This document shows, piece by piece, positions 14,463-29,200 of a stretch of DNA of 64,000 nucleotides; position 1 is the stretch's first letter, and each line of letters begins with the position of its first letter. The position numbers and the translations under genes were made by a program. The DNA is from Rhynochetos jubatus (Eukaryota > Chordata > Aves > Eurypygiformes > Rhynochetidae), in NCBI GenBank assembly GCA_027574665.1, contig CM050654.1:24000222-24064221 (forward strand), written 5' to 3'. The notes under the pieces were generated by a model. That model made no database searches. It worked only from the letters and a program-made list of their open reading frames with translations, and was not told the DNA's origin.

Positions 14463-17400
14463 CTCATCACTATTCCTCTTTGCACAGAATCATTGAATGA
14501 GTTTCATAAAATATTGTAGAGAGGAAAAACTATTTTCTTCAGAGAGCAAATCAAACCTGTTGCTTTTGCAGCATTTCCCATGAAATGATATTTAGTACCC
14601 ACACCATGTTGGTCAGTTTTTGCATATCTGTACATGCATCATCTTGCTTCTCATGGAGGCCAATGCTATGCTTTGGGCGTGCCACTATCAGACTAGAACT
14701 TGGTCCTTATTTTGCACACTTTTTGATAGTACGTTGTATGATTTCTATAAAGAGCTAAAATTATTTTGTTTGTGTATGCATGTACATCAGGCTTTCCCTT
14801 TGTTTTAAGGGGAGAAACTTTTTAAATCTTGTGGGCCAGATGCTATAGTTGGTGGATTTATTGCTAAATAGCAAAGCATTGATATGAGTGTCCTTGGTAT
14901 TCTTTGTTTCTGGACTTTGTATGTGTTTAGTTTGTATTATTTTTATTAACTTATTTCCTACTTTTTCTTCTGCTAAAATAACCAGACTAAAGTTGGTTCT
15001 TTGGAGATTCCTGACTGCAGTGATGCTTGGTACCTTCACAGAATCCAAGTGTTGCTAGTAGCTTATGTTTCTTGCTCATGATAACTTAGATAAACGGGAG
15101 CTGACTGTCAGCTGAGGACCACTGACTTTTCTGCTGGGAAGGGATGACAAAGGCAGAGGAATGGTAGCATGTAGGATAGAGGACTTTATGGTTTGACCTG
15201 AGGCTCAAGAGACTTCTTTTTTTGCAGCTCAGTAGTGATTTGGAGAGGGACCTGATGTCCTTGGTAAGGTTGAGCTGAGCAACTTGTACAGTGGTGGTGG
15301 TAGGTCAGGAGCTTCCACAGGTGCTTTTTGGGTTCAGAAGCTTGACTTGTCCCCTGCCCCAGGGCATGAGTGCTGTGGGTCTGGTGCTATGGAGCTTTTT
15401 ATTCCCTGGAGGTGGTGGGCGTGGGCGACTGACTAGCTGCACGTAGCTTGAGAAGGCTCCCTGTGTCTGTCAGTAAATCTGCTCACTTCTGATTCACAGT
15501 CGTCAGTGTGCCAGACTGGGTTGCTTTCTCAGAGGTGTCAAACACTGCTTGTCTTCAGCCTGTGGTTTATAAAAGCAAAACCACATATAAATCCCTCTGG
15601 CACTATAATAGAACTGGATTTGCAGGAGTTCAGCAAGCTAAAGCAGATCCTGCAAGCTGAGCAGGTACAGATTTAAAGCAATGGAAAAACCTGACAGAGG
15701 GAATTTCATAAATCCTGTTTGCCAAATGTATCAGTAAACCAATTGTTTGGCTTGCTATGGCATGAAAATTTAGTTAGCTGAGATAGTTATCAATCTTTTG
15801 AAGGTTGTATTCCCTGTAGCAAGATGAAAACTGACTGAAGTTGATACTGTTTATGTTAATGAAGATATTTTTAAATGGATAGCTGTATTATAGTTAGCTA
15901 TTGTCATGGTTACAACAACAGAAAGAAAAAGGCTATCAAACTTTCTGGTTGAAGATAACAGTGAAAGATTTCAATCACTTAATAGTTTATTAAAAACTAA
16001 ATCCTCAATGAAATTTTATTTTCAGTTGGTGATACTCTGCTGTACTGTACTTGCACATGTTGTGGTACAGGCTTCTAAATCTACAGCACATACAGGCTAC
16101 AACTTGATAAGGAAAAAATGTTCTGTGGTGGGCTGTTATAATTATGAACTGAAATTATTAGTTTTTAACAATTATTGGAATGCTATTTTTCAGGTTTATT
16201 TGAAAGGTGTCAGTAGAATGTATCACTCTGTCACTTGCACTGCCTGGAAGAAAGTTTTCAAGGTATTCCACCTTTTTCCCTTACACTTTTTGGGACAGTA
16301 TTCAAGCTGGCACTTCAGTTGCGATGTTGTGAATTTGATAAGTCTCGTCTATAGTTAAGAAATCGGTGTTTTTCAGTAGCTTAAATTGCTTCTTCCAAAA
16401 GCAGTACATAAGTGTTAATTTCCATGCAACAGATTCTTTCACTGACAGAATTAATCTAGATATGAATGAAAAATTAGACTATTATTATATAGTTTTAAGT
16501 ATCACTAACGAGATTTAATCTGCATCCAGAACAAGCCAACAGGACTATGGGGTTTTTGGTGTGGTGGGGATTTTTGTGGTATTCTCTCAGATCTCTGAGA
16601 TTCTAAACAGAGTTTACAGTAAATTCCCTGCTCTTACACACTTTATTCTATGAAACTTAATATAGAATTTTCCATTGTAAATGCTTCTGTACTTTTAAAA
16701 AGATGTCTTTGAATATAAACCCAGCTTTTTGTAGTCAGTACAAGTAGACTTCTGATATTGCTTCTAAGCAAGTTTGTCTAATTTTTTTTTTCTCTGCATC
16801 TTGGTTAAAAAACCATCCATGTTAAATTGCATGTAATTTTGGCTGATTCACTTGAAAAGAAAAACAATTAGTTCTCTTTGCTGTATCATTGTAAAACAAT
16901 AATATCCAAGAAGTTTCTTACTAAAGCTAGTTATTTAGAATATTAATGGAATGGAAATCAGTTGGGCATGGTGATACATGTTGTACCCAAGACTGGGCTT
17001 GCAGTTACCAAAATGAAGAGAATAAAAAGGGTTTCCTTCATTGCATGAACAATGCATGTACATTACATAATATAGATGCAGGAAGATTTGAGTTTAACAT
17101 TAATGGGCTCCTGGAAAAAATATGTTGCTAATTTAGTTCATTTCTACTCTGTCCTTGCTGATAGATTTATTTGTCTTTGCACTATGTTTTAGGTATTCTG
17201 TTGCTATAATAAGAGCACAGCAGAGCAATGTAAGGACAAGGAGAAACCCTCTCAGGAGGGAAGAAGGACATGAGGCCAGCTTTGAAGGTTTGGGTCTCCT
17301 ATGCAGTAACCAGGCACAGAGCCAAACATCCAACTGATACCTAGTGTATCAGATGTAGGGGTGACAATAGGTTTGTAATCCAGTCACAACAACATTAGTT

Positions 17401-20400
17401 AATGACATACTGAATTAGAGCAATCTGTAATTTTAATAAGCGTTTTATGGAAATAGATCCTTTGGTGAAGTTCAAGACACTTAGTGTTTTCATACAGGAG
17501 CATGTGATGAGTTAGGAAAAGCACAAGCATGCACAGGGTTTTGATTTTTACATGTGCTGAATATAGTCGTGATTGTATGGATATTTGCATTAGCTTTGTG
17601 TGCATATCATGAGTAGTTGGGTCTTGAGGCTCTTCTGCCAAGCTGTACCTGTACCTTTTGGGAGCATTCACCTCCCCTTCCCTCCACCCAATTTCTACCC
17701 AAAACAAACCTTAAGAGTTAACAGGCTTTACATCTGGACATGTGAAAAGAAGCTTCACGCCTAGAACTTGTTGACTCTGAGTTCAGGGCCCTTAAAGGAA
17801 AAGGTGAATTACAGCAAATGTAATTTGCCTTTTCTTCCCCAGTTTTCTTTGACCCAGACTTTGGACTCTGTGGACCATACTGGGATTACTATTTATATTA
17901 AGCTTCTGAGACTTGCTTCCACCTGGACCTTTCCTTCTTCCCTCCACCTCTTACCCCCTCAAAGTACTTGTAGTTGTGGGACTATTTGGAGATTACCAAA
18001 TGTACTCCATTCAACAGCCATCTCTCCAAGCCTTCATAACTGAACAGTACACACCAAAGGGGAGCATAAGCTGTTGGATATCTACAAAACACTTCCTGTT
18101 ATCCATGAAAGCTTTTCATATCCTTCTGTTTAAGTTAATCTCAGATGTAATCCAAACCTAACAGGTGATCTGCTGATGTTTTGAGTGTGTGAAAGTAGCT
18201 GTATCTCAAGACCTTGCTGATGTCTGCCAGTATTCTGCTCGTTTTGTGCCTTCCAAAATGAAGCCCAAAACAGAGCTATTCAGAGTGTTTGTGTTTTACG
18301 TTCCCAAAACTATCCATGTCTTTAACATTAGGATACCTCCATGACATGGATTATGACTAGAGAGAGTGAAAGCTGGTCCTTGTCCTTGCACTGCTTAAGG
18401 CATTAAATACCTGCTGTTGAAGTGCAGCCACAATGAAGTAAAATGGATAGTGGGGTGGTTAATGTCGTGGAATATCACACTTATGTGCGAGCAACTTTCA
18501 CATGATCTTTGAAACCATAGAGAGATCTTGATTTTTATAAATAAAGGTATATTCCTTCTGGTTCTAACCTTGCAAATAATCCTATCAGCATCTCAGATTT
18601 GTAATTCCCTGATCCCAACCCTAAGTGCTCACTCTCAGAAATATTTTAACTTTGGAATTGTATTTTTTCCAGTGAGTCTCAACATGTCTAGTGCTCAAAT
18701 AAGGGAGGCATAAAAATGCAAAATGATTCATGCGAGAAAGTTTGAAATGGTCAACTCAATTCGTTGCAATCCATTCTAATTTCTTCTGTGATTGTGCCAT
18801 TTATGATGGAAACAATTTTGCAGTTTTGAGGACGAAAATAATCACAGGTCTAGGTAATTTCTAGAGCCATATGTGTAACAGGAGCCACATGAAATTGCAA
18901 CCCATCACACTTTGAAGCTCTAGCTTGTCTATGTTTAAAAACAAAGGACAGTGTTTTTTGAATGGTTCTATGCATTTTGCATCCCATTAGATTAAATATT
19001 TTTCCTAAGTCTTTTGTCTCATTGGGATAATGTAAATAAAAGAATGGATCCTTAAAGCACATTTCTCTTGTCCTACAGACATAAGTTCAGTAAGGGTCTA
19101 TCCATCACCAGATATTGACAGCTCTGTATTTTGTGTTTTATTAATAGATATTTCTAGATGCACTGAAGTTAGAGATTTGTTTATTTGACCCTAATCTGTG
19201 ATTCAAACTATAGTTTAATGCTTCTCTTGCATAATTCTTGTAGAATTAGAATAGGCATGCACTAATGCAAAGGCAGCAACAGTGCTTAGAAAGGCTGCTT
19301 CTGGGTGTCACTCAGGATACATTAATGAACACAAACACCTTTTTAACACTGGAAAGTAATACAGTATATATTTTACAGTTAACATACTTACTGTTACGCA
19401 TTTGCTGGTAGTTATATGGAGGAAAACCAGTGCTACTTAATACATTATGTATTGGACTATACTTTGCTAAGGATCTGGGACTTCCCTGCATGGCATATTT
19501 TGAAAGTATTATTGACATTACATCCCAGGATATTTCTGGTGAATAATGTGTCAATGCCTGCTGTTAATTATTCTCAATCTGCTGTTGCATTGGGTTTAAA
19601 ATGGTGCAACCTGTGCTGGCATATACATACAGTAAGTAGTGTTCCTATGCTTTGTGAGGAGGTGTCAAGAAGTGAGTGGAAGAAAACAGTCTGGAATAGC
19701 TGGGAGAATATGTTTATAAAAAAACCTGGGGCTTATGGACTGTGCTCCTGATGTAGTTCGCAGACATTTCACACTGATATTACCATTTGATTAGAAAGAT
19801 CACACAATATGATGGTAAAAAGAGCATATTTCCTACTCTGATTAGAGTGGAAAAAAACTGTTGTTCAAAGTCTTTCCAAAATATACTGTAAACTTTTTTG
19901 TCCTTTACCAGATAAGCGATGGAGGTGGTAATTTTCTCAACTCGCTGCAGAAAATATACTAATAGATTCATTCAAGTGCTGTCTTTGGCAAAGAAACTAC
20001 TACTAAATTTATAGGATGAAAAGATGACTTTTCAAGATGATTGAAGCACTGTTGCTGTGTAACAGTCTTGAACTTTTGATGGTTCCATATAATTTTGCAA
20101 ATTGTGGGAACTGACTGCATAATGCAGACAGTTCCAGAAAGGTGGTATGCTTTTTAAAGGTAGAGTTTCGTATTAAATATATATATTTAATTTTTCTTGA
20201 GGTCTGCTTATGGTATTACAATTAGGACCTAAAATGCTGTTGATAGTCTCAACAGAAAAGCCAAAGAATTACTTTTCTTGTGCAAACCATCACCCCCCTT
20301 AGATTGTATTTAAGGGGTTACCTTAAAATTGGTTCTCCTTCCTTACTATCTAGGATGACTGAAGGTACCAGGTCTGTCTAGTTCCTTTCATTCAGCTGTA

Positions 20401-23400
20401 AGGCTTTAAGGGGGAAGATGGTAGTCTTCAGACTCATCCCAGACATGTTTCTCATATAGGAAGTCTGGCACTGAATTCCAAAATGTGACAATAGCCCTGC
20501 ATCTAGGAAAAAAATGTCAATATATCACATAACATATATTTGTAAACACAAACTATATGCATGTATATTTTTTGATGGTGAATTTCTGTTGAGTTTAGGA
20601 AAATAATCTATACAGTCTGTCTATGCTAGTTTGGACTGAAAACTTTAATTAGTTTGTAGGGCTTTTTATTATTATTTTATCTTTGTTCATTATTTTTTTG
20701 CTCTGTCTCTGTGGATGTTCTGTATTTTCATCATCAAATAACTTGCTGGCTATTTTTGTCAAACAAGAACCCTGAAACCATCACACTGGAGTGCTGAGCC
20801 TATCTGCCCATTCTGTCAACAGGATGAAAGTGAATCTCAAGCTTTTTTAATTACAAGGATAACATGTTCGCTCATCTAATAATGAAGATGGTTAGCAATT
20901 TTAAATTTTAATAATCAATTACTGAAAGTAATTCTCCATTAAACCACAAGAGAGTCATTAAATCTCAAAAGATGGAACATGCTGTATGTAACAGTAGCAA
21001 AATTTCTATTTTTAAATATCATTAGGGAATATCTGATTTTCATTTCTCTGCTTTTCTTTTACCTTTTTCCTCATGCAGACCATCTCATTTTCAGCAGGAA
21101 GACAGCACGTGGTCTTATAAATAATAAAAGAAAACCCTTGCAAGGCTTGATCCAATGTGTGAAATATGTGCTAAAAATCTAATTTGTTTCAATCCAGCAT
21201 ATTTTGACTGAATAATAAGGAAAGTGACTAATTAATATCTTAATATGCTGAGGGCTAGGTGGCATTGTGGGCTTGATACACTCTCCTTTCACCTCAGGAG
21301 ACCTGAGTTCAGATTTTACTGATATTGCAGGTGCTGAACAGAGTTTGGTGGTTTCTTTCTTGCTGCTGGTATAGCTGCTATTGGAAACGGTAATGTTCAG
21401 TGCTATTGGCAGCTTCAATTATAAGCATGTTGAGATGTGGAAAGCAGGGATACTACAGCTCCCGGATAGCTTGGTGTGCTTATGTGAGGGTGCCTATTCA
21501 GTGACAAGCAAGTTAGGAAACATAAATTGATAGTTACTTCCAGCAGAAACAAAATAAACCCAAAGTATTGGAAGGGGAACCAATAGATTAATGTTGCCTC
21601 AGGTGCAAAATAGCTATTTTTCTTTCAGGGCATTTAAAACCGGAAATGGAAGAAGTGATTTGGTGTGGTTTGTTGATAACATTGGACTAACTATTAAAAT
21701 AAATACTGTTTAAGTATGTAACAGCAAAGCATGAGACATAACTTGAGTCAATTTGTATGGGAGAAAGGATCCCATACAGCACCATTTTGAAGGAAAAAAT
21801 AAAACTCTGAAATGGAAAGCTGATACAATGGTTAACTTCAAAATAATACTTGTCTTCAGTGTTTTTATTACCAAGGACCCACTGATATTACAGAGAACGT
21901 GCATCTTTACAGCAGGTAGTGGTGTGTGTTAGGACTTGCAAGGTTCAGCTTGGTTCTCTGGATTTTGTCACTGGAATATTCTGTCCCTGTGTGCCTGATG
22001 GCTCAACATTGGAGCAATTCCCCCACTATGCACTTGAGGGACTCTTAACATTAGTTAGCATCTGTTCCCTGTACTCAGAAGGAAAGGTCTGTGTCTGATG
22101 TCTTGGTTTAAAGCAGAGTCTAATGACATCAACAGAAACTTATCAATCTTTACAAAGGAGTTGTGAAGGTCCTGTCCTGGGAAGATAAAAGAAGGTTTGA
22201 GATTTTTTTTTTTTTTTAAGCTATAGCGGTGTACCACTGACACTTGGTTCTGTCTTTTGCTTGGCATAAAGAAGCCTCCTGTTGTAGCCATGAGGTTGGG
22301 TTTAGAGAATAGGCGGTTGGGGGGAGCATTGTTTTAATATAGCACTCTACATCAGACTTTGGGCTATTATCATTGCAGTAGGTAAATCTTGTTCTTTAGC
22401 TTTTATTTTACTTATTGATCTAGAAAAAAATAACTACAGAAAACTGTGGTACTCTGTCTTTTCTTCCAGAACTTCAGGTTACAGATATAAATTGACTTTT
22501 TAGATAAACTTTCCACATATCTGAAGGCTTAAGGTAATAATGGTATGGTTTTCAGCTTTTTCGTTAGCTTGAAAAAAAATTATTCCCTGTCTCAAGCTCT
22601 TTGATAAGACTGATAAGAAAACAATTGATATAGCTGCAGGGTTGGAAGAGAGGGACAAACAAGCTTTTGAACACAAAGCCATTTGTAGTGTCTGAAATAG
22701 AAGCAAGAAAACCTTCAAAATTAAACATAGGTTGAGAACAATTACTCTGAGCTTAAGTTGATTATGTTCATCAATTAGGCAATTTGAAAGAAAAGGTGAC
22801 TGGACCCATGGAGCAAAGAGGAAGTATTAACAAGGAGAGGGGTGAGAAGGTCATCTACCCTCTGTGACACAGAGAAAGAGACAGATAATTATCATTTTTG
22901 GAATATTAAGGCAATATTTGGGGGTGAATAAACTGTAATATTCCAAAAAAAGCATTGTCAGTTTGCTTTGTCACGGTTGTTGTCAACATAGAGCTATGAA
23001 TGTTAGTCTTGTGTCTCCCTTACTTCAGGGCTGAAAGTGAGATATGAAATGGTTCTTTTGTGAAAAATATTCTGCTGTAATTATTCATATTTCTTTCCCT
23101 TTTATCAGTTTTCTGTTCACATTTGCGTTCACAGTGACAGTAAGAAAGTAGTTAGCTGAAACCATGGATAGACTGTAAAAGGCATAAATAATTTTAACAT
23201 GGTGTAGTTACAGCAATTGTTGGCTGTTCTCTGTCTTGACTGCTCTGTGATTGCCTGCTTGAGGTTAGGTAATGGATGGCTTGTGGGGTATTTACTTCTG
23301 ATGATGGGTTTTGCTCTAAACTTACAGGGTTTGAAGACTAAAATTGGAATCTTCCACCATGAGTGAGTTTCTTCTGAAGTATGACCTTCTAGAGAGAACT

Positions 23401-25458
23401 AATGCCTTAATGAGATTTCAAGGAAGACTGGTAGATAGCACCTAATACACCTATATCCTAGTCTGTTTCTTTATCTTGTATGTAGCACATCTTTGAAGGA
23501 CCCACATGTCTACTAGGGGTGTTAGGAGTGTCCCAAGGGTTTGGGTTAAAGGAGTATCTGCAAGGCATCCTTGTGTCGTTCAAAGTGTTTTGAGAGCCTT
23601 TGTCCTCTGGCAATTTTTGATGTGTCTGGAGGCCTGGGGCTTTTGTGGAGTAGGTCTGCAAGTTTTTTGCTTTGCTTGGAGGAGACAACACTGGATGCTG
23701 TTGTTTCAGAAACTGTTATTGAAGAGAACAATACTAGAGGGATTAGATTATCTCTTCTTTCACATTAATGAAATAGTGATAGCTCTCAATCTAGAAACAA
23801 GTCAAAACACCTGCATAAGGGCTCCTGAGCTTGGAAACTTGCCTGTCTACTCACTGTTGTTAAAAATGCGATTTTTATGTAGTTTGATTAAAGCAAGTTT
23901 CCAAGGAAGGGTCATCTCTTCTATTTAACAACTGTAGAACATCATGCACACAACAGTGCCATTGCTAGTGAACAGAGGTGCATGAGTATATTTAGAGACT
24001 CAGATTTTCTCCTGAGGGTTTGATCTTTTGCATGAGCTCAGGGAAATTTTGCTTCTGGACATCCTGACTGTAACTGATATTGCTGTGATACTATTCGCAT
24101 GCCTGGAAAAATGCTGAGTGCTCTTTGTTCGCTATAACCTTCATTATTTAACACTCCCTATTTTCTCCTTCTGAAATACTTGTCCCTCCTCTCTGTGGTA
24201 TTGTAGGGTGGTTTTAAATTTTTTTTACTTGTGCTCAAACTGTACTATTTCTGTCTGATTTTGAATTTTTATAGCATTTTTCAAAATTTGAAATTCATTA
24301 CATCTAATGTCCTCTATCCTCTGTGCAGCTTCCCTGCTGGCTCTGCGAACCTGGCTGGTGACACAACTGTTGCTCCTTTGATGTCCCAAAGCCTGTCCTG
24401 CTGTGCTTTTGGCTGTTTCCTGCTCATTGTAGAATGAACATAATTTTTCAGAGTATAGAGAGAAGCTTTTAAGTGTAGGCTTGTATGTTGCAGTGGCAGG
24501 AACCCTAGAAATACTTAGATATCACACAGATAAGCAGAAACACCACAAAGTTTAGCACAGTTTCACATCAATAAGTGTTGCCCAACCCTTGGCGGTACAA
24601 TTGCATCTCCCCAGGCTTATTGGTTGGGCAAGCTGCCTTCTGACAGGCTGCAGGAGAGAATGATTAAGTGCTTGTTTGATGATGTCTGAATCAAGATGTA
24701 ACTACTGGCCAAGCAAATCAGCTGCTGTCTAGGACTGCACATGAACTGTGGTGTAGAGAGGTTTTCTCATGTCATAGCTAAGAAGTGCAAATTCAGTCTA
24801 CTTACAGCTATATACAATAGTGTGTAAACACAGGAGGAAAAAAAACCCTAAACCTACATATGCAAGAGTGTAGTCTGTTTCTATCAGCTAAATGGGGACA
24901 ATTCGTTTGTTTAGGTGTGATTAGAAAGTCTTCCACTATGAAGATATAAATTTTCCTTGTCTGTTTCATTTCCTCCTACTGTGTTCAAGAGATACAATTG
25001 TGTTCTGTATAATAAGCCTGATGGCTGCTAAGGGAAAAATATGATGAGAAATCCTCAGAAAAAGAAGGTAAGCTATCATCAGGAACCTAGGAATTACCTA
25101 ATTATTCAAGACAATGTAGTGATAAACTACATCCACTCTTGCCATCCAGTCCTAGTCACTTATAGTAACAAACCAACAGGAGTTTGAATAAAGAAAAAAA
25201 AAATCTTGTTGGGATGTGTGTGTGGGAGGAACTGATTTTTAAGATGAGTTAAAAATCTATTGTAGCCACATATAGTTGGGCTGTGCAAATGAAATATTAG
25301 ACATGGCAAGGGTTTAAGGGCAAGCAGCAGGAGGGAAGTCTTCAATATTAGCAAAAGGCTGAAAGCAGGCAAACTGAGAATTGTAGCAAGTGTTCCATGA
25401 TAAAGCTGCAGTTGTAAAAAATTTCTAAGTCTTGCTGAAGACTGATGCTACTAGATGT
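14463..25458. other. Unique noncoding DNA, no gene seen
   Basis: Eleven kilobases without a supported gene. The longest frame (15906-16358, plus, 150 codons) has no domain I recognise, lies in AT-rich DNA and looks like chance. A GC-richer patch at about 15100-15560 contains a 36-base segment with good splice-like borders, discussed under findings. Frames on both strands at 23458-23928 overlap each other and match nothing I know. Small AT palindromes occur (for example near 20175-20190). Confidence 0.65.
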
Positions 25459-26292
25459 TCAGCTGACATCAGGATGCCATCCAGAGGGACCTGGACAGGC
25501 TGGAGATGTGGACCTGTGCCAACCTCGTGAAGTTCAAGGCCAAGTGCAAAGTCCTGTACATGGGTCAGGCCAATCCCAAGCACAAGTACAGGCTGGGTGG
25601 AGAATGGATTGAGAGCAGCCCGGAGGAGAAGGACTTGAGGGTACTGGTGGGGGTAAAGAAGGGCATGAGCTGGCAGTGTGTGCTGGCAGCCCAGAAAGCC
25701 AACTGTATCCTGGGCTGTGTCATGTTGTGTGGCCTACAGGTGCTTCTACCTCTCTACTCTGCTCTTGTAAGACCCCACACAGAGAACTGCATCCAGCTGT
25801 GGAGCCCTCAACATAAGAAGGATATTGACCAGTTGGAACGAGTCCAGAGGAGGCCACGAAGATGCTCAGAGGGCTGGAGCACCTCTGCTATGAAGAAAGG
25901 CTGAGAGAGTTGGGCTTGTTCAGCCTGGAGAAGAGAAGGCTCCAGGGAGACCTTATTGCACCTTCCAGTACCTGAAGGGGGCCTACAAGGGAGCTGGAGA
26001 GGCTTTTTTTTTTTTTTACAAGGGCCTGTAGAGACAGGTTAAGGGGTAATGGGTTTAAATTGACAGTGGATAGATTTAGATTAGATATCAGGAAGAAATT
26101 CTTCACGGAGAGGGTGGGGAGGCACTGGCACAGGTTGCCCAGAGAAGCTGTGGGTGCCCCATCCCTGGCTGCCTTCAAGGCCAGGCTGGATGAGGCTTTG
26201 AGCAACCTGGTCTAGTGAAATGTGTCCCTGCCCATGGCAGGGGGGTTGGGACTAGATCTTTAAGGTCCCTTCCAACCCAAACCATTCTATGA
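25459..26292 (+). mobile_element. CR1 LINE, 5'-truncated, with 3' end
   Basis: This is the 3' part of a CR1 non-LTR retroposon, covering the C-terminal part of the pol (ORF2) region and the 3' end. The plus-strand frame at 25506-25904 carries the typical CR1 C-terminal text: [10 protein letters not shown], then [15 protein letters not shown], then [19 protein letters not shown]. Downstream come degraded equivalents of the [17 protein letters not shown] and IRKKFFT blocks in other frames. The copy ends in the CR1 signature TTCCAACCCAAACCATTCT followed by ATGA. A 14-base T run at 26004-26017 interrupts the element where consensus copies have a short T tract. Frameshifts and stops make it inactive. 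It lacks the reverse-transcriptase catalytic part, as expected from truncated target-primed reverse transcription. Confidence 0.95.
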
Positions 26293-29200
26293 CATAAGAC
26301 TTCTTTCTGGTATAAGCACAATTTAAATAATTTTGGTGATGGTAGGGATAGGTTTGAGGAAGAGTAGGGGGGAAGGGCTGTTTTTTTGGTCCTGAAATGG
26401 ATACAGTTGTTGGGAGTACAAGTTTTTTCTTCTGTCCTTCTGGAATATCTGAATCAATCCCTCACCATTTCCTCAGGATGTGTATTAAGTATTTTTTCAC
26501 CAGCCACCTACTTACCTCCACTCTTAAGTTGCCTTTGTAAGCCTGAGGTCTGGCACCTTTCTGTACTTCTGAGAAGATGGGTAGTGCTGGCTCCTTATTA
26601 CAGGGAGAGGAAGGACTGTATCCCAACAGGAGCTGTGGAGTAGAAGACTTTCTTGTTCCTGCTGCTGCCAGAGTTGGGGAGCAGGAATTGCTTTGGTTTG
26701 GGACAGCTGCCTCTTGAAGTGAAGATTCCAGTGTATGCTCAGTCCCCCCTCAGTGAGAACAAGAGGTGATGACTGTCACGGAGTGACCTGAAACTGCTGA
26801 CTGTCGTCTTCTCCAGCACAAATAGAATGAGAGTGGATTTAATAATTTGCTGGTGTTCTTCCTTCCTTTATTCAGATGAGAAGGTCCAATCTGCAGTGAA
26901 CACACATAAAATTTTTGGGACATAACAAATGTTAAAAGTTTTAGTTTTATTTCTTTGAGTAACTTAATGAACAGTGCTCCCTGAGTTTAGTGGTTCAGGG
27001 ATCAGATTGTGTTAGATTTTTAACTCTGTCTTGATGTTTAAATTCTTAATTTTTTTTTTCCTCCCATGCATTATTGCACAACACCTTTCAGGTCTTCCAG
27101 AGAAGATGCAAATTTAAGGTCCTGACCTCCTGTGGTCATTAAAGACCTCATAGCACCCTTTTTTTTTTTTTCTTCAATAGGAAGAAAGTTAAAGGCAATG
27201 TCCTGGCTAAATTCTAGCTTCACTAATTACATTCTGCCTTCCAAAAACTCTTTGCTCTTTTCAAATAGAAAATCTACTTTTCATTTTCTTCCCAAAAATA
27301 CTGCCTGGTGATGCTGAGTGCTATAAAGACCTTAAGTGCGGACCAGACAGGCTTAAGCAGAGACTCAAGGAGTCCCTGTTTGCTCAGTTCTCTACAGAGA
27401 CCTTGTGCTAAACACTTGCATGCATACTAATAGCTAAAAGGACTTTTGCTTAATTCATAGATGAAGTTTGAATCTCAGCATGTAATAGCTTCTTTCATGA
27501 TGAAAGCATTTTATACCTCAGAGGTTTTTTACTATTTGTCTCATGTTTCTTTATGAAGAGTTCAAAGTACTTTTAAGAATGTTTGCTACTCTTCTCTATA
27601 ATGTTTCTCCTTTTTTCTTATGGCCAGTAAAGGAAGAAAATAATTTTTAGGAAATATTTAGAAATCTAATGCTTCTTGGTCTGTTTCCTCCAGTTCTTAG
27701 TCACGTGAGCAACCATCAAAATATAATAAGCACCAAATGCGATTCCTCTATGGTCCTTGTATTCACAGAGGCTAAAATAAAAATTGTTGTTCAGAGTTTC
27801 TCACTGTACTGCCTTCCAATAGCCTGTTGCTGTTTAGTATACATATATTTTGATAAAGCGTCTTCTGGAGGCTTACTTTTGTTGGTAGGGAAAGGATAAG
27901 TGTAAGAGAAATGACACAATTGCTTCATTGGATTCAGCTTTGTGTTTAAAGGCGGGTCTAAGTAAACAGCAAAAAGGTATCTTAATTTTAAAATTAAATT
28001 AGCTCAAACAATATTCAACATATGAATTATGTAGTTAACGATTAGACACTGAAACTTTTGCACAACAGTGTAGCTGTCATGAGCAGTGTTGAGGAGAAGT
28101 CCACATGGTGTGCTGGGATGTGCCAAGGGGAGTACAGTTCATCTGAAGAACCTGATAAATGTTTTAGAACTTCTCTAACCTAGTTGGTCTAGTTTGTTTT
28201 TCTGTTTTACTAATGAATTCCCTGTACATTGTAGCCTTATAAATAAAACCAACTACACCATAAGCTAAAACTATTGCTCTTCTTAAAACCATGTACTACA
28301 ATAAAAATGGAAAGTAATAGACCAGGTATAATCTCAAAGTCTGTATGCTATGCATGTAATCAGTGGAACCTGCTGACACGTTTGAAGACTGCATCTGTTT
28401 CACTGTATTAGATTTTTTTTTTTTAATCTAAAAATAAGAAAAAGCAAATAGTCAATTTCTGCAATGCTGGTATAATGATTACTGGGCATACATATTCAAA
28501 AATACCTATGCTATTTCTCAGCATGATCATGGGAAGATATCCTTTCTTCCTGCTATGACTGCAGTTTCATTAAGTAAAACTTGCAAACCACACACCACAA
28601 ACTTTGGAAATGCAGCTTTAGCATTGTTCTGTGTTCAATAATTAAATATAAAATGCAGGAAGTTGTCATCTTGACTTTCAAATCATACTTTTTGCCACAT
28701 CCAAAATGAAACACAATTGCAGGGTACTAATAAAAGCAGGCATGACTAGGCAAGGTAATTTCGTCCTGCATTAATCTTAAATTCTTTAAGAGTCATCAGA
28801 GTTTTATTTCACTGGTTCTGGCTTAAATGGTCAAGTTTAACAACACATTAAAACTTGCACTGAGGAGAACAATTTCAAACAAGTGCTCCGTTTGCAGTTG
28901 CGCCTGTATGAAGAAAAACAATATTCTGTGGATCAGAAATTCAGTGTGCTTTGAACAGCATTTGAAGGAGCCAAGCGGTTCGTGTAATAATAGGGCTGGA
29001 TGCCCGATGTCTACTCATTTTGTTAAAAGCGGTTTGATTTTAATAGTAAATGTTTAGGACAGTGTTTCTGTCTACTCTGAGACTTGCTGAGCATAGAATG
29101 GATGAGTAGATATCAGAGAGCAGATTGCAAGTAACCACAACCAAAGTCCTGCTGTGTGGTAGATCACTTGTAAGCAATTTTTTTTTCTTCTAAGTGACAG

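Noticed and set aside
14232-14485. Minus-strand frames rich in Phe, Gly, Cys and Trp
   Set aside because: They are translations of the A/C-rich low-complexity tract.
15906-16358. 150-codon plus-strand open frame
   Set aside because: No domain, AT-rich, random-looking composition, and no splice or promoter context. Length is within chance for 64 kb scanned on six frames.
23458-23928. Overlapping open frames on both strands, 61-140 codons
   Set aside because: Overlap on opposite strands indicates a stop-poor patch rather than a gene. No family resemblance on either strand. Could be an unrecognised old repeat, but nothing supports this directly.
24990-25067. Exon-like segment with good acceptor (TCCTACTGTGTTCAAG) and donor (AAG|GTAAGC)
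   Set aside because: All three frames contain stops, so it is not a coding exon. It shows that convincing-looking splice pairs arise by chance here.
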